From the NCBI RefSeq assembly GCF_010731795.1, contig NZ_AP022591.1, forward strand, positions 1,922,001 to 1,986,000: 64,000 bases of DNA, read 5' to 3'. Both the position numbers and the translations under genes were made by a program. Source of the stretch: Mycolicibacterium celeriflavum (GTDB lineage: Bacteria > Actinomycetota > Actinomycetes > Mycobacteriales > Mycobacteriaceae). The notes beneath the pieces are model-generated. The model saw only the letters and a program-made list of their open reading frames with translations. It searched no databases and had not been told where the DNA came from. Positions 50,268-61,415 of this stretch are shown piece after piece; within the stretch, counting starts at the first letter, position 1; each line of letters begins with the position of its first letter.

Positions 50268-51257
50268 TCAGGCGGCCAGCGCGTCGACGATCTCGGCCAA
50301 CGCATCGATGGCGATGGGTCCGGGCTGGTAGAGGCAGATCCGGTCGGACACTCCGTCGACGCGGTCGCGGATGTGGGCGGCCACCTCGGCCGGACTGCCG
50401 CACGCGGCGATGGTGTGCAGCACCTCGTCGTCGATCAGCGTGCCCATGTCCTGCCAGCGGCCCTGCTTGGACAGCGCGTTGAGCTCCGGTTGCAGCTCAC
50501 CCCAGCCGTGCACGTCGAGCACCGGACGGTAGGCGGGCGTGGAGCCGTAGAAGGCCAGCAGCCTGCGCGCGGCCGCGTGCGCCGTCGCGTCGCTGCCCAC
50601 CGACACGATGATCTCCGGCACCACCGCGAAGTCGTCGAGCGTACGGCCCGCCCGCACCAACCCGTCGCGCACGGCGGGCATCGTCACCTCGTGCAGGAAC
50701 CGTTTGGAGCCGAACGGCATCACCAACAGGCCGTCGGCGACCTCGGCGGTGGCGCGGGTCAGCCGCGGCCCCAGCGCGCCGAGATAGATCGGCGGCATTC
50801 CGTACGGGTTCGGTCCCGGGTTGAACGTCGGGGTCATCAGCGTGTGCCGGAAGTACTCACCGCGGAAATCGAGGCGTTCGCCGGTCTCCCACGCCGCGAA
50901 CACCGCGCGCAGCGCACCGACCATCTCCTTCATCCGGGCGACCGGACGGTCGAAGGCCGCGCCATAGCGCTTCTCGATCTGCGCGCGCACCTGCGTGCCG
51001 AGTCCCAACGTGAAGCGTCCCTTGGTGAGCAGCGCAAGATCGTAGGCTTGATGGGCGAGTTGAACGGGATTGCGCGGTAACGCGATGGCCACGTTGGTCA
51101 TCAGGTCGAGGCCCTCGACGGTGGACGCCAATGTCAGCGGCGCGAAAACGTCGTGCGGTCCCTCGAAGGTGAACACTCCGCTGGCGCCCGCGTCGCGCAG
51201 CAGGTGCGCCCGCTCGATCGCATCGGTTGGGCCGAACAACGCTGTCATGACCTTCAC
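50268..51257 (-). CDS. LLM-class F420-dependent oxidoreductase
   Basis: Luciferase-like TIM-barrel protein, 329 residues from GTG 51257 (ATG 51248 is an alternative, 3 residues shorter). Typical segments: DAGASGVFTFEGPHDVFAPL, GRFTLGLGTQVRAQIEKRYG, and MPPIYLGALGPRLTRATAEV. In mycobacteria such proteins use F420 rather than FMN. It is divergent from the amine-oxidase gene by only 19 bp and followed at 40 bp by the Baeyer-Villiger gene, perhaps an oxidative degradation pair. Confidence 0.88.
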   Translation of the reverse strand: MKVMTALFGPTDAIERAHLLRDAGASGVFTFEGPHDVFAPLTLASTVEGLDLMTNVAIALPRNPVQLAHQAYDLALLTKGRFTLGLGTQVRAQIEKRYGAAFDRPVARMKEMVGALRAVFAAWETGERLDFRGEYFRHTLMTPTFNPGPNPYGMPPIYLGALGPRLTRATAEVADGLLVMPFGSKRFLHEVTMPAVRDGLVRAGRTLDDFAVVPEIIVSVGSDATAHAAARRLLAFYGSTPAYRPVLDVHGWGELQPELNALSKQGRWQDMGTLIDDEVLHTIAACGSPAEVAAHIRDRVDGVSDRICLYQPGPIAIDALAEIVDALAA

Positions 51258-51276
51258 GGCGTGAGAGCCTAATCGC

Positions 51277-52659
51277 GTGCCTTCTTCCTCCGTCCCGACC
51301 GCCACCGATGTGGTGGTGGTGGGCGCCGGGTTCGCGGGGCTGTCGGCAGCACGTGAGTTGGTACGCCTCGGCCACGACGTCGTGGTGCTCGAAGGCCGCG
51401 ACCGGGTTGGCGGGCGGTCGTCGACGGCGACGATTGCGGGTGTCCCCGTCGACCTGGGTGGCACATTCGTGGGGCCGACTCAGGACGCTGTCGGCGAATT
51501 GGCGGCCGAGCTGGGGTGCGCAACGGTCCCGACGTACAGCCAGGGCAAGAACCTGATCCGCTGGCGAGGCAAGGTCCGGTCCTATCGCAGCACCATCCCG
51601 CGGCTGTCGATCATCGAACTGCTCGACGTGTCGCGGATCCAGTGGCGCTTCGAGCGCGTCTGCCGCAAGGTGCCGGTGGACAAGCCGTGGGAGGCCACGA
51701 TCGCGCACAGCCTGGATTCTCAGACGCTCGACGGCTGGCTGAAGTCCGTGCACGCCAGCGCCGGAACCCGGGATCTGATGGCGATCATGTCGAGGGTCAC
51801 CTGGGGGTGCGAACCCGACGTGGTGTCGATGCTGCACGCGGTTCGTTACGTCAAGGCCGCCGGGGGCCTGGACCGCATGCTCGACGTCGAGGGCGGCGCC
51901 CAGCAGGGCCGATTTCCCGATGGCACACAACAGATCGCGATACGGATGGCCGAGCAACTGGGTCCGCGTGTCGTGCTCGATGCCGTGGTGCGCAGCATCG
52001 AACGCCGCAGCGACGGCACCCTCACCGTGACATCGGATCGCGGGCCCGTGCGCGCCAAGGCCGTCGTCGTCGCAATCCCGCCCGAACACCGCGACGCGAT
52101 CGCGTTCCTGCCCGAGCTGCCCGCCGAGTACGGCAAGCTCGCGCAGCACTGGCCCCAGGGCAACCTCAGCAAGGCCTACGCCGCATACGAGACGCCGTTC
52201 TGGCGTGCGAAAGGCTTGTCCGGCGAGGCGCTTTCCGACGAAGGCCCGGTGTTCATCACGTTCGACGTGAGCCCGGGCGATGAGGGCCCCGGCGTCCTGC
52301 TCGGGTTCACCGACGCCCGTTCGTTCGACGCGCTGCCGCCGGCGCAGCGCCGCGAACGCGCGCTGTCGGGCTTCGCGGCGTTGTTCGGCGACGCCGCATT
52401 GGCGCCGATCGACTACGTCGATCACTGTTGGGGCGCAGAGCAATTCGCACCGGGCGGGCCGACGGCCGCTGTGCCGCCTGGCTCCTGGACCACATACGGG
52501 CCGTGGTTACGCAAGCCCGTCGACGGGATCTATTGGGCCGGTACGGAAACCGCCGACACCTGGACCGGCTTTCTCGACGGCGCGGTGCGCTCCGGTCGGC
52601 GCGCGGCCGACGAGGTCCATCGCGCACTGACCGGTTCAGACCGTATAGAGCCGAACTAG
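51277..52659 (+). CDS. aofH: Flavin monoamine oxidase, AofH-like
   Basis: FAD-dependent amine oxidase, 460 residues from GTG 51277. FAD motif [19 protein letters not shown], then [14 protein letters not shown] (GG doublet), and the C-terminal FAD clamp [20 protein letters not shown]. It corresponds to Rv3170, next to Rv3169 in M. tuberculosis; here four genes are inserted between them. Its stop overlaps the convergent hydrolase gene by four bases. Confidence 0.9.
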   Translation: MPSSSVPTATDVVVVGAGFAGLSAARELVRLGHDVVVLEGRDRVGGRSSTATIAGVPVDLGGTFVGPTQDAVGELAAELGCATVPTYSQGKNLIRWRGKVRSYRSTIPRLSIIELLDVSRIQWRFERVCRKVPVDKPWEATIAHSLDSQTLDGWLKSVHASAGTRDLMAIMSRVTWGCEPDVVSMLHAVRYVKAAGGLDRMLDVEGGAQQGRFPDGTQQIAIRMAEQLGPRVVLDAVVRSIERRSDGTLTVTSDRGPVRAKAVVVAIPPEHRDAIAFLPELPAEYGKLAQHWPQGNLSKAYAAYETPFWRAKGLSGEALSDEGPVFITFDVSPGDEGPGVLLGFTDARSFDALPPAQRRERALSGFAALFGDAALAPIDYVDHCWGAEQFAPGGPTAAVPPGSWTTYGPWLRKPVDGIYWAGTETADTWTGFLDGAVRSGRRAADEVHRALTGSDRIEPN

Positions 52660-53624
52660 GAACTGATGCGGCCCTCGGAGGTCACCGAGTCGATCAGCAG
52701 CCGCAGGTGCTTGTTCACCTCGTCCGGGCGTTCCAGGATCGCGCAGTGTCCACCGGACAGTTCGACGAACTGAGTCAGATTGGGTGCTGCACGGGCGATC
52801 CGGCGCGCCGACGCGATCGGCAGCAGCCGGTCCTTCTCGCTGCCGATCACCAGGGTCGGAACCACGAGGTTATCGAGCCCGATGTGTCGTGGACCGAGGT
52901 GGTCGACGAGCGTATGCGCCCAGCCGCCGCGGCCTGCGGGCGCAGTCGAGAGGAACAACTCGTGGACGAATGCGGCGATGGCGGGGTCGGCGTCGCGGCC
53001 CACCGCGAGCATCGACAGGAAGCGCTGATTCGCGCCCGCGGCGGCGCGCGGCAGCGGCATCGCGCCGAAGGTCTTCAGGAACGTCCCTGCGGTGAGTACG
53101 CGGGCGCCGGCCAGTGGCGCCGGCACGGGCAGCAGCTGGACGTTGCGCAGCAGGTCGCCGGTCGTGGTGTTGATGAGGGCGACGGCGTCCGCGCGTTCGG
53201 TCACCCGCTCGGCGTACCTCTCCGCCCACGAGGTGATCGCGATGCCGCCCATCGAATGGCCCGCGATGACCGCCCGCTCGTCCGGTGCGAGCGTCGCGTC
53301 GAGCACGGAATCGAGGTCGGCCGCCAGATGATCGAGGCTGTAGGCGCGGCGGCGGACCGGTACCGCGCTGCGACCGTGGCCGCGGTGGTCGTACGCGATG
53401 ACGCGGTAGTCCCGCGACAGATCGGTGATCTGATGCGCCCACACCCGGATCGCGCACGTAATGCCGTGGGCCAGCACGATCGGGTAGCCGTCCTCGGGTC
53501 CGAAGACCTCGGCATGCAGGCGGATGCCGTCTTTGGAGCGTATCGCGACGGCGCGGCTCTCGGGCAGCGACTCGGCGGGAGCGAAAACGGCGGCCTTGCC
53601 CCGGCCTTGGGGACCACGACTCAT
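52656..53624 (-). CDS. hpx: Alpha/beta hydrolase, haloperoxidase-like (Rv3171c type)
   Basis: 322 residues from ATG 53624 (GGAGCG site). Nucleophile elbow AGHSMGG near residue 125, oxyanion region [21 protein letters not shown], and the catalytic His in [15 protein letters not shown]. There is no metal site, as expected for cofactor-free haloperoxidase-type hydrolases. It is convergent with aofH as in M. tuberculosis. The spacer to the divergent fadB4-like gene holds the palindrome GGCAACGTTGCC (53644-53655). Confidence 0.85.
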   Translation of the reverse strand: MSRGPQGRGKAAVFAPAESLPESRAVAIRSKDGIRLHAEVFGPEDGYPIVLAHGITCAIRVWAHQITDLSRDYRVIAYDHRGHGRSAVPVRRRAYSLDHLAADLDSVLDATLAPDERAVIAGHSMGGIAITSWAERYAERVTERADAVALINTTTGDLLRNVQLLPVPAPLAGARVLTAGTFLKTFGAMPLPRAAAGANQRFLSMLAVGRDADPAIAAFVHELFLSTAPAGRGGWAHTLVDHLGPRHIGLDNLVVPTLVIGSEKDRLLPIASARRIARAAPNLTQFVELSGGHCAILERPDEVNKHLRLLIDSVTSEGRISS

Positions 53625-53730
53625 CTGCGCTCCGTTCGACCTCGGCAACGTTGCCGCATCAGTGGGCTCATCCAACAGCGTGCAGCACCGCGGCGCGGAT
53701 ATCGGTCATTCGAGGATGTTAAATAGCGCC

Positions 53731-54702
53731 ATGCGCGCAATTCAGATAGCCAGCCTCGACGGACCTTCGGCGGCGAAGCTTGTCGAGGTCGACGAACCGG
53801 ACGGCTCCGATGCGGTGGTGATCGACGTGCACGCGGCCGGTGTCGCGTTCCCCGACGTGCTGCAGTCGCGCGGGCTCTATCAGTACAAGCCGGAGTTGCC
53901 GTATACGCCCGGCGGCGAGGTCGCCGGCGTGGTGCGCAGCGCGCCGGCGGACGCGCACGTGCAGGCGGGTGATCGTGTCGCGGCACTGACGATGCTGTGC
54001 GGCGCGATGGCCGAAGTCGTCGCGCTGCCCGCCGACCGCGTTTTCAAGCTGCCGGACAACGTCTCCTTCGAAGCCGGCGCGGGTTTGCTCTTCAACGACC
54101 TCACCATGCACCACGCGCTGCGGACGCGTGGCCGGCTGGCCGAGGGCGAAACCGTGCTCGTGCACGGGGCGGCCGGCGGCATCGGCACATCGACACTGCG
54201 GTTGGCGCCGGCGTGGGGGGCATCGCGGGTGATCGCAGTGGTGAGCAGCGAGGACAAGGCCGAGGTGGCCAGGGCCGCCGGGGCGACCGATGTGGCGCTG
54301 GCGGACGGTTTCAAGGACGCCGTGAAGGGGTTGACCGACGGCCGCGGGGTGGACATCGTGGTCGATCCGGTCGGCGGCGACCGCTTCACCGACTCGCTGC
54401 GCTCGCTGGCCCCGGGCGGACGGCTGCTCGTGATCGGCTTCACCGGCGGCGAGATCCCGACCGTGAAGGTGAACCGGTTGCTGCTCAACAACGTCGACGC
54501 GGTCGGCGTGGGGTGGGGCGCATGGACGTTCACCCATCCGAACTACCTTGCCGAGCAGTGGGCCGAACTCGAGCCGCTGCTGGCCTCGGGCAAGGTGTCG
54601 GCGCCGCAACCCCAGGTTTTCCCACTCGAGCGCGCCGCCGACGCGATCGCCGCGCTGGAGGACCGCTCGGCAAAGGGCAAGGTCGTCGTCGCAGTGCGGT
54701 GA
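53731..54702 (+). CDS. fadB4: NADPH:quinone oxidoreductase-like FadB4
   Basis: Medium-chain zinc-free reductase, 323 residues from ATG 53731. GroES-like N-terminal part HAAGVAFPDVLQSRGLYQYK, then FNDLTMHHALRTRGRL and the nucleotide motif VHGAAGGIGTSTLRLAP; the RGVDIVVDPVGGDRF segment is shared with mycobacterial FadB4. In M. tuberculosis fadB4 follows fadE23, but here that spot is held by a YhdH-type gene and the FadB4-like gene lies 46 kb away. The symbol is by sequence resemblance. Confidence 0.8.
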   Translation: MRAIQIASLDGPSAAKLVEVDEPDGSDAVVIDVHAAGVAFPDVLQSRGLYQYKPELPYTPGGEVAGVVRSAPADAHVQAGDRVAALTMLCGAMAEVVALPADRVFKLPDNVSFEAGAGLLFNDLTMHHALRTRGRLAEGETVLVHGAAGGIGTSTLRLAPAWGASRVIAVVSSEDKAEVARAAGATDVALADGFKDAVKGLTDGRGVDIVVDPVGGDRFTDSLRSLAPGGRLLVIGFTGGEIPTVKVNRLLLNNVDAVGVGWGAWTFTHPNYLAEQWAELEPLLASGKVSAPQPQVFPLERAADAIAALEDRSAKGKVVVAVR

Positions 54703-55497
54703 TCACAGGTAGGGGTCGGCCCAGGCGCTGATGATCCGGGCGGCGCGGGCTGCCTGGTTCTTCTCGGTGAGCAGATGATCGGCACCCTCGAGTGAGACGA
54801 AGCTGCGGGGGTGTCGGGCGGCGCGGAAGATCTCGCTGGCGTTCTCGATGCCGACGGTGTTGTCGGTCGGGGAATGCATGACGAGCAGCGCGCGGCGCAG
54901 GGTCCGGATGCGTTCCTGCAGATCGACGTTGCGGACGTCTTCGATGAAGTGTCGCTTCAACGTGAGCGCCTTGCCGCCGATGAGAAACGGCGCCTCCCCC
55001 TCGGCCTCGATCCGCTCCACGAGCGCGTCGTACGTGTGCTCGACGTGGGCGGGCTCGGACGGCGCCGCGATGCTGGCCAGCGCGGCGACACTCGGACACT
55101 GGTGGGCGGCGGCGATGGCGGCCGACCCGCCGAAGGAGTGTCCGACCAGCAGGCGCACCTCGCGACCCTCGGAGTTCATGAACTCGACGGCGCGCGCGGT
55201 GTCGGCCACCTTGTGCGAGAACGACCCGTCGCTCCACTCGCCTTCGGAGTCACCGAGGCCGAGGTTGTCGAACCGCAGCATGCCGATGCCATCGCTGGCG
55301 AGCTGCTTGCAGATGCGGCTCGCCGCGGGACTGTCCTTGCCGAGGGTGAAGCCGTGCGCGAACACGCCCCACCCGCGAACGTCGCCGTCGGGCACCTCGA
55401 GCACGCCCGCGAGCGTGGGTCCGCTGGTGCTCGGGAAACTGACACGCTGCGCCACGCGGGTCATCCTGTCATCCGGCGACCATGTGTCGTCGATCAC
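54703..55497 (-). CDS. Alpha/beta hydrolase of the dienelactone-hydrolase/OsmC-linked type
   Basis: 264 residues from ATG 55497 (ATG 55464, starting [10 protein letters not shown], is a good alternative). The nucleophile elbow [12 protein letters not shown] is near residue 118, [11 protein letters not shown] is the oxyanion loop and EGADHLLTE carries the catalytic His. Its stop codon abuts the fadB4 stop (TGATCA), an extremely tight convergent end. The substrate is unknown. Confidence 0.85.
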   Translation of the reverse strand: MIDDTWSPDDRMTRVAQRVSFPSTSGPTLAGVLEVPDGDVRGWGVFAHGFTLGKDSPAASRICKQLASDGIGMLRFDNLGLGDSEGEWSDGSFSHKVADTARAVEFMNSEGREVRLLVGHSFGGSAAIAAAHQCPSVAALASIAAPSEPAHVEHTYDALVERIEAEGEAPFLIGGKALTLKRHFIEDVRNVDLQERIRTLRRALLVMHSPTDNTVGIENASEIFRAARHPRSFVSLEGADHLLTEKNQAARAARIISAWADPYL

Positions 55498-55518
55498 TTC
55501 TTCGGGTACCAGGGTGCC

Positions 55519-56388
55519 ATGGCAAACCGAATCATCATCGCGGCGCTCGCCGTGGCGGCTCCGATCGTCGCGCTGTCCGGCTGCGCCTCAGAGGACGCTG
55601 ACGAACAGACCACGACGCCCGGCACCTCGGCGGCGCCGGCGGGCACCGAGCGACTGAACGCACAGGTGAAAACCGCCGACGGCACGCCCGTCGCCAATGC
55701 GACCCTGGATTTCGCGAACGGCTTCGCCAGGGTGACGGTCGAGACGATCGAAGGCGGCATATTGAGCCCGGGTTTCCACGGCCTGCACATCCATTCGGTG
55801 GGCAAGTGCGAAGCCAATTCCGTCGCGCCCACGGGCGGAGAGCCAGGTGACTTCCTGTCGGCGGGGGGACACTTCCAGGCACCCGGGCACACCGGCCATC
55901 CGGCCAGCGGCGATCTCACCGCGCTGGAGGTCCGTGCCGACGGGTCGGCAGAACTCGTCACGACCACCGATGCGTTCACGGCTCAGGATCTGTTGGCCGG
56001 TGAGGGCACCGCGCTGATGATCCACCAGGACGAGGACAACTTCGCCCACATTCCCGACCGCTACACCCAGCCCAATGGCACGCCCGGTCCGGATCAGGAA
56101 ACGCTGGCCACCGGTGATGCCGGTACACGGGTGGCGTGCGGTGTCATCGAGTCGGCGTCGGGTACCACCACCACGACCACGACCACGACGACAACCACGA
56201 CGACGACACCGACGACGGTGACGGAGACGGAGACGACCGTGATCAGCCCGACGGTGGTGCCGCCGCCGGCGACAGAGACCACGACGGCGGGCACAACGAC
56301 CGTGACGACCACGACGACCGCGCCGCCGACGACGACGACGACCCCGACCGAGACCCCACCACCTGCGCCGCCGGCTCCGGGCGGCTGA
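55519..56388 (+). CDS. sodC: Cu/Zn superoxide dismutase lipoprotein with poly-Thr tail
   Basis: Extracytoplasmic superoxide dismutase. 289 residues from ATG 55519 (AGGGTG site). Lipobox ALSGC with lipidated Cys22; SOD ligands in [25 protein letters not shown] and [16 protein letters not shown]; disulphide Cys pair in GKC and VACGV. The SOD domain ends near 213. Residues 215-289 are a Thr/Pro tail with 15 Thr in a row (56164-56208), absent from the M. tuberculosis protein (240 residues). It starts 21 bp from the divergent hydrolase. Confidence 0.93.
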   Translation: MANRIIIAALAVAAPIVALSGCASEDADEQTTTPGTSAAPAGTERLNAQVKTADGTPVANATLDFANGFARVTVETIEGGILSPGFHGLHIHSVGKCEANSVAPTGGEPGDFLSAGGHFQAPGHTGHPASGDLTALEVRADGSAELVTTTDAFTAQDLLAGEGTALMIHQDEDNFAHIPDRYTQPNGTPGPDQETLATGDAGTRVACGVIESASGTTTTTTTTTTTTTTTPTTVTETETTVISPTVVPPPATETTTAGTTTVTTTTTAPPTTTTTPTETPPPAPPAPGG

Positions 56389-56394
56389 CGAGGA

Positions 56395-57915
56395 TCAGGG
56401 CCGCTGCAGCAGGTCGCGTTTGACCTCCAGCCGGCGCAACTTGCCCGATGAAGTCCTCGGTAGTGCGCCGGGCTGAACGAAGATGACGTCGGCGGGTACC
56501 ACGCCGCACTCGGATGCGACGCGCTCGATGAGGTCGGCGCGCGACTGCGCCTCATCGGGGCCGCGGAATTCCGCGACGATCGCGACGCCGGGCCGGACGG
56601 AGCGCTCCCCGACCCCGACCGCCACCACGGCGCCCTCGCGGACGCCGGGTGCGCCGGCCGCCACCCGTTCGACCTCGGCGGGGAAGATGTTGCGTCCGGC
56701 CACGGTGATCAGTTCCTTGGCTCGGCCACAGACCACCAGGCCGCCGTCGACCAAATAGCCGAGATCGCCTGTGGCGAACCATTCGTCGGGGTCCAACGGG
56801 GCGTCGTCGCGGTACCCCGACATCATCGAGGTTCCGCGGATCAGGATTTCGCCGACCTGCGCGCCGTCGCGCGGCTCGACACGCACCGACATGCCGGGGA
56901 TCGGCTCGCCCAGCACCGCATGGCCGGCGTCGTCGACGATCAGGCCACGACCAGGCTCGGGAACTGTTACCGCACAAGAGGATTCAGCGAGGCCGTAGGA
57001 GGGCGCGAGCGCACCGGCGGAGAACCCGAACCGGGCCATCTCGGTGGCGAACAGGGCGGTCAGTTCACAGTCGACGGGTTCGCCGCCGTTGAGCGCGAAC
57101 CGCATGCTGCTGAGGTCGACGTCGGTGACCCGGCGCGAGTACTTCCCGATCAATCCGTATGCCATGTTCGGCGCAGCGGTGATCGTAGCCCGACTCTCGG
57201 TGAGCCAGTTCAACCATCGAAACGGTGAGGCCTGGAATGCGGTGGTCGGCGCCTGCCACAGGTCGATACCGCCCAGAGCTCCGGCCAGCACGAAGCTCAG
57301 GCCCATGTCGTGGTACAGCGGCAGCCAGGAACAACCGGCGTCGGCGGGCGTCACCCCGATGCGGGTGCTGAGGCCCTTGAGGTTGGCGAGCACCGCATCC
57401 GGTGACAGCTGCACCGCGCGTGGCACACCCGTCGAGCCCGCCGTGCCCTGCAGCACGGCGATGGCGGCAGACTCGGCGGGCGGCCTGAAGGTCGTCGACC
57501 TGGCAAGCGTCGCAACGGAATCCAGTTCTTTCACCACCGGCCCACGGTCGACGAGGGCGAGGTGCTCGAGATGACTTCCCCGGGTGAGCACGTGGCTGAC
57601 ACCCATACCCGCGAACCGGGCCACCGTCGTCTGCGCCCACTTGTCTGTGTCCGCGCCTCGCACCGGGCTGGGCGCGATGGTCACCGCGACGCCCGCCTGG
57701 AAGGCGCCCAGTATCGCTGCGATCAGCTCGACGGTGGGTTCGCCCGCCAGCCCCAACGCGGTGACTTCCTCGTTGAGCAGCCAGTCCGCGACGTTCTCCG
57801 ACCGGGCGTGCACCTCCGGCCAGGGGTGGCGGGTCCATGCGTCGTCGTCGAAGACGTACAGGCTGTTGTCGGAGCCGGTCAGCCGCTCCGCAAAGGCCTT
57901 CGCCAACGAGTCCAT
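56395..57915 (-). CDS. mbtM: Mycobactin-type fatty acyl-AMP ligase MbtM (FadD33-like)
   Basis: Adenylating enzyme that activates the fatty acid of mycobactin. ATG 57915 (GAGG at 6 bases) gives 506 residues. Motifs: [15 protein letters not shown] (P-loop), [50 protein letters not shown] and the C-terminal Lys in [17 protein letters not shown]. Resemblance to Rv1345 is strong by eye. No mbtK, mbtL or mbtN gene lies beside it, and I see no convincing IdeR box, so it is an orphan here. Confidence 0.83.
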   Translation of the reverse strand: MDSLAKAFAERLTGSDNSLYVFDDDAWTRHPWPEVHARSENVADWLLNEEVTALGLAGEPTVELIAAILGAFQAGVAVTIAPSPVRGADTDKWAQTTVARFAGMGVSHVLTRGSHLEHLALVDRGPVVKELDSVATLARSTTFRPPAESAAIAVLQGTAGSTGVPRAVQLSPDAVLANLKGLSTRIGVTPADAGCSWLPLYHDMGLSFVLAGALGGIDLWQAPTTAFQASPFRWLNWLTESRATITAAPNMAYGLIGKYSRRVTDVDLSSMRFALNGGEPVDCELTALFATEMARFGFSAGALAPSYGLAESSCAVTVPEPGRGLIVDDAGHAVLGEPIPGMSVRVEPRDGAQVGEILIRGTSMMSGYRDDAPLDPDEWFATGDLGYLVDGGLVVCGRAKELITVAGRNIFPAEVERVAAGAPGVREGAVVAVGVGERSVRPGVAIVAEFRGPDEAQSRADLIERVASECGVVPADVIFVQPGALPRTSSGKLRRLEVKRDLLQRP

Positions 57916-58035
57916 GGACAACCTCGCAGTGTTTACGCGCTCGAATGAACGATTGTCGATCTGGTCAATTGCGTCCCAAGCTAACCGATGGAAGTTCGCC
58001 GTGGGAAATCACCCCGATGCGGTGGTGAGAGACGA

Positions 58036-58069
58036 AAGCGGCCCCCGGAGTTTCTTCCGGGGGCCGCTT
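58036..58069 (-). terminator. Terminator of the initiator tRNA gene
   Basis: AAGCGGCCCCCGG (58036-58048) pairs perfectly with CCGGGGGCCGCTT (58057-58069) around an 8-base loop. On the minus strand it lies 4 bp after the tRNA 3' end and is followed by TTTCGTC. Confidence 0.85.
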
Positions 58070-58073
58070 CACC

Positions 58074-58150
58074 TAGTAGCGGGGACAGGATTCGAACCTG
58101 CGACCTCTGGGTTATGAGCCCAGCGAGCTACCGAGCTGCTCCACCCCGCG
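58074..58150 (-). tRNA. Initiator tRNA-fMet (anticodon CAT)
   Basis: Minus-strand cloverleaf: acceptor CGCGGGG pairing with CCCCGC, D-arm with GGAGCAGC, anticodon stem CTGGG/CCCAG around CTCATAA, T-arm with TTCGAAT. The three consecutive G:C pairs below the anticodon loop and the unpaired first base (C1 with U72) mark it as initiator rather than elongator. The 3' bases are ACTA, so CCA is not encoded and must be added. Confidence 0.95.
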
Positions 58151-58225
58151 TCGGGTGAACGCAACGTTACCGAAGGCGCTCGTGCACTTCCAAATCGCGC
58201 GGTCACGGGCCTTTCGGTGAGCGGC

Positions 58226-58286
58226 GAGCGTGCGCAAACGTCGTGCCGCGAGCGGCGTGTCGCGCAGCAGACACGCACGCTCGCGC
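58226..58286 (+). repeat. Dispersed ~60-bp palindromic repeat, copy 3
   Basis: Begins GAGCGTGCGCAAA and ends ACACGCACGCTCGCGC, aligning with the two copies at 43747-43876. It lies between the tRNA promoter side and the 3' end of the UPF0182 gene. Confidence 0.65.
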
Positions 58287-58309
58287 GAAACGGAAACGGG
58301 GAACAGGGG

Positions 58310-61300
58310 CTAGCCGGCGGACTGGTACTTACCCATCGCATCGTCGAGGCGTTGCAGCGCCTCGCCGAACTCGCCGAAGTCCCCGCTCTGCTGGGCCTTA
58401 CGCAGCGCGTCGAGCGCCGAGTTGACCTCTTGCAGCGCAGCGGCTTTCGGGCCGGACAACTCCACCGGGCCGCCCGGCGGCACCGCGTCAGGCGCGGGCG
58501 CCTCCGGTACCTGACCCTGCTGATTGGCCGGCGTGCGACCGGTCGGCGCCTCACCGTCGGCCGGGGGCTGCGCGGCGGGCTGCTGTCCACCCGGTCCCGC
58601 GATCGGCGCAGGCCCGGTGGCGGTCGCGTCGGCGCCGGGTCCGAACAACTCGGTCAGCGCATCGCGGACCGTGGGCCCGTAGCCGACCTTGTCGTTGTAC
58701 ATCATCGCCACCCGGATGAGGCGCGGGTACGACGACGCGGCGTCGCTGGCTCCCGGCGAGGCGTACACCGGCGCGACGTAGAGCAGCCCACCATCTGCCA
58801 CCGGCAGCGTCAGCAGGTTGCCCCACCGGATGCGGTTCTGATTGTCGCGGCCGATCACGCCGAGGTCCTGGCTGACCGCGGTATCGGTGCTGATCGCGTT
58901 GAACGCCAGCTTCGGACCGTTGACCTGCCCGGGGATCGTCAGCACCGTGAGCTTGCCGTAGGTGTCGGGATCAGAACTGGCGCTGATGTAGGCGGCGAGG
59001 AAGTCGCGGCGGAACCGGTTCATCGCGCTGGTCAGTTGGAACGACGCCGAACGGTCTCTGGTGACAAGGTCTTTGGCGACGATGTAGTACGGCGGCTGAT
59101 AGCTGCTCGCGGTCGGGTTCGGATCGAGCGGCACGTCCCAGAAGTCCGACGTGGAGAAGAACGTCACCGGGTCGTCGACGTGGTACTTGGCCAGCAGCGC
59201 ACGCTGCACCTTGAACAGGTCCTCGGGATACCGCAGATGCTGCCGCAGTTCCGGCGAGATCTCGCTCTTGGGCTTCACCGTGCCGGGGAACACCTTCATC
59301 CACGCCTTGAGAACCGGATCCTGCTCGTCATGCGCGTAGAGGGTCACCGTGCCGTCGTAGGCGTCGACGGTGGCCTTCACCGAGTTGCGGATGTAGGACA
59401 CCTGCTTGTCCGGTGCGAGCCGGTTGAACGCCACCTCGTTGGAGTCGGCGGTGGCACTCGACAACGTCGTCAACTCCGAATACGGGTAGTTGTCCAACGT
59501 GGTGTAGCCGTCGATGATCCACACCATCCGCTTGTTCACGATCGCGGGATAGATGTTCGTGTCGGTGGTCAACCACGGCGCCACCGCCTCGACGCGGTCC
59601 GCCGGATCGCGGTTGAACAGGATCTTGCTGTTCGGGCCGATCACGTTGGAGAACAAGAAGTTTCGTTCGGCGAACTTCGCGGCGAAGACCGACCGCGCGA
59701 GCCAGTTGCCGACCGGGACGCCGCCGCGGCCGGTGTAGGTGTAGTTCTTGGTCGCGGTGTTCGTCTCGTAGTCGTACTCGCGGTCGGCGTCGCCGTTCTT
59801 GCCGACGATCGCGTAGTCGGCGGGGGTGTTGGAGATGACCGGTCCGTAATAGATGCGCGGCTGATCCAGCGGTGCCGGCCCCGGCGAGATGACGCTGCCG
59901 TTGGCGCCGACCACGCTGGCCAGGAACTCCGGATAACCGCCGTTCTGGTTGGGGTCGTTGGCGACGCCACGCACGGTGTTGGCCGGTGAGGCGATGAACC
60001 CGTTGCCGTGGGTGTAGACGGTGTGGCGGTTGATCCAGTCGCGCTGGTTGTCGATCAGCCGGTCGGGATTGAGCTCGCGCGCGGCGACCACGTAGTCGCG
60101 CAGGTTGCCGTCGGGTCCGATGTAGCGGTCCATCGACAGCTGTTCGGGGAAGTAGTAGAAGTTCTTGCCCTGCTGGAACTGGGTGAACGCCGGGCTGACG
60201 ATGGTCGGATCCAGCAGCCGGATATTCGACGTCGTCGCCCGGTCCGCGGCGACCTGCTGGGCGGTGGCCGGCGAGTCGCCGCTGTAATTGCGGTAGGTGA
60301 CCACGTCGTCGGTCAGCCCGTAAGCCTGTCTGGTCGCCTTGATACTTCGGCTGATGTATTCGCTTTCCTTCTGCGCCGCATTGGGTTTGACGCTGAACTG
60401 CTCGACGACCAGCGGCCAGCCCGCGCCGACCACCAATGAGGAGAGCAGCAACAGCACCACGCCGATCGCGGGGATACGCAAATCGCGCAGCACAATCGCC
60501 GAGAACACCGCGGCCGCGCAGATCACCGCGATGGCCATCAGGATGAGCTTGGCCGGCAGGACCGCGTTGATGTCTGTGTAGCCGGCACCGGTGAACGGCT
60601 TGCCACCGCGGGTGTGGCTCAGCAACTCGTAGCGGTCCAACCAGTAGGCGAGAGCCTTGAGCAGCATCAGGATGCCGACCAGGGTGATCAGCTGGATGCG
60701 CGCCGCCCGGCTCAACGCGCCGGCGCGCCCGGACAGCCGGATGCCGCCGAACAGATAGTGACCCAACAGGTTTCCGAGAAACGCCAGGAAGGTCGCTACG
60801 AAAAGATAGTTCAGAACGAGCCGGTAGAACGGCAGGTCGAAGGCATAGAAGCCGAGATCCATGCCGAACTGCGGGTCGGTGACCCCGAAGCTGTCGCCGT
60901 GCAGGAACAGCTGGACCGTCTGCCATTGCCCCAGCGCGAACAGGCCGACGAACAAGCCGATGAGCGCGGGTACGCCGAAGCCGACGAGTCGCAAGCGCGC
61001 CATCACCGCGGTGCGGTAACTGGCGACCGGGTCGTTGGGACCGTTGGTCGGCACGAACACCGGTCTGGTGCGGTACGCCAGCGCCAGCCCGGCGAACAGG
61101 ATCGCGCCGACCAGAACCGACACGACGAGGAACAGCAGGATCTGGGTGAACAGCACGGTGGTGAAGACCGAGCGGTAGCCGAGTTCGCCGAACCACAGCC
61201 AGTCGACGTAGGTGTCGATCAACCGTGGTCCGATCAACAACAGCAGGATGGCGATGGCGCCCACCCCGATGAGAATCCGGCTACGTCGTGTCAGCTTCGG

Positions 61301-61327
61301 CATTCGTGCCGCGGGCCGCATACCCAC
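58310..61327 (-). CDS. UPF0182 family large membrane protein
   Basis: 1005 residues from GTG 61327 (ATG 61321 is an alternative). Seven or so hydrophobic helices lie in the first 310 residues, then an extracytoplasmic domain of about 580 residues ([20 protein letters not shown] at its start) and a Pro/Ala-rich end with a final amphipathic helix. Length and sequence match Rv3193c. The biochemical role is unknown; the conserved order with the PDZ protease and DUF2342 genes suggests an envelope or proteostasis job. Confidence 0.93.
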   Translation of the reverse strand: MGMRPAARMPKLTRRSRILIGVGAIAILLLLIGPRLIDTYVDWLWFGELGYRSVFTTVLFTQILLFLVVSVLVGAILFAGLALAYRTRPVFVPTNGPNDPVASYRTAVMARLRLVGFGVPALIGLFVGLFALGQWQTVQLFLHGDSFGVTDPQFGMDLGFYAFDLPFYRLVLNYLFVATFLAFLGNLLGHYLFGGIRLSGRAGALSRAARIQLITLVGILMLLKALAYWLDRYELLSHTRGGKPFTGAGYTDINAVLPAKLILMAIAVICAAAVFSAIVLRDLRIPAIGVVLLLLSSLVVGAGWPLVVEQFSVKPNAAQKESEYISRSIKATRQAYGLTDDVVTYRNYSGDSPATAQQVAADRATTSNIRLLDPTIVSPAFTQFQQGKNFYYFPEQLSMDRYIGPDGNLRDYVVAARELNPDRLIDNQRDWINRHTVYTHGNGFIASPANTVRGVANDPNQNGGYPEFLASVVGANGSVISPGPAPLDQPRIYYGPVISNTPADYAIVGKNGDADREYDYETNTATKNYTYTGRGGVPVGNWLARSVFAAKFAERNFLFSNVIGPNSKILFNRDPADRVEAVAPWLTTDTNIYPAIVNKRMVWIIDGYTTLDNYPYSELTTLSSATADSNEVAFNRLAPDKQVSYIRNSVKATVDAYDGTVTLYAHDEQDPVLKAWMKVFPGTVKPKSEISPELRQHLRYPEDLFKVQRALLAKYHVDDPVTFFSTSDFWDVPLDPNPTASSYQPPYYIVAKDLVTRDRSASFQLTSAMNRFRRDFLAAYISASSDPDTYGKLTVLTIPGQVNGPKLAFNAISTDTAVSQDLGVIGRDNQNRIRWGNLLTLPVADGGLLYVAPVYASPGASDAASSYPRLIRVAMMYNDKVGYGPTVRDALTELFGPGADATATGPAPIAGPGGQQPAAQPPADGEAPTGRTPANQQGQVPEAPAPDAVPPGGPVELSGPKAAALQEVNSALDALRKAQQSGDFGEFGEALQRLDDAMGKYQSAG

Positions 61328-61415
61328 TCGTCGACTCCAGTTCCATTCCCGTACGTCGCGATCGACGTGGCCCCAACTCTACGCAACCGCCGACGGGCGG
61401 TGGCCGGTCAATCAC

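Noticed and set aside
56164..56208. Trinucleotide microsatellite or CRISPR-like array
   Set aside because: It is a run of mixed Thr codons inside sodC. No array of spaced direct repeats (CRISPR) was seen anywhere in the window.
57916..58020. IdeR (iron box) site upstream of mbtM
   Set aside because: Only a half-match (AGCTAACC near 57985) to the 19-bp iron box is seen; the other half does not fit.
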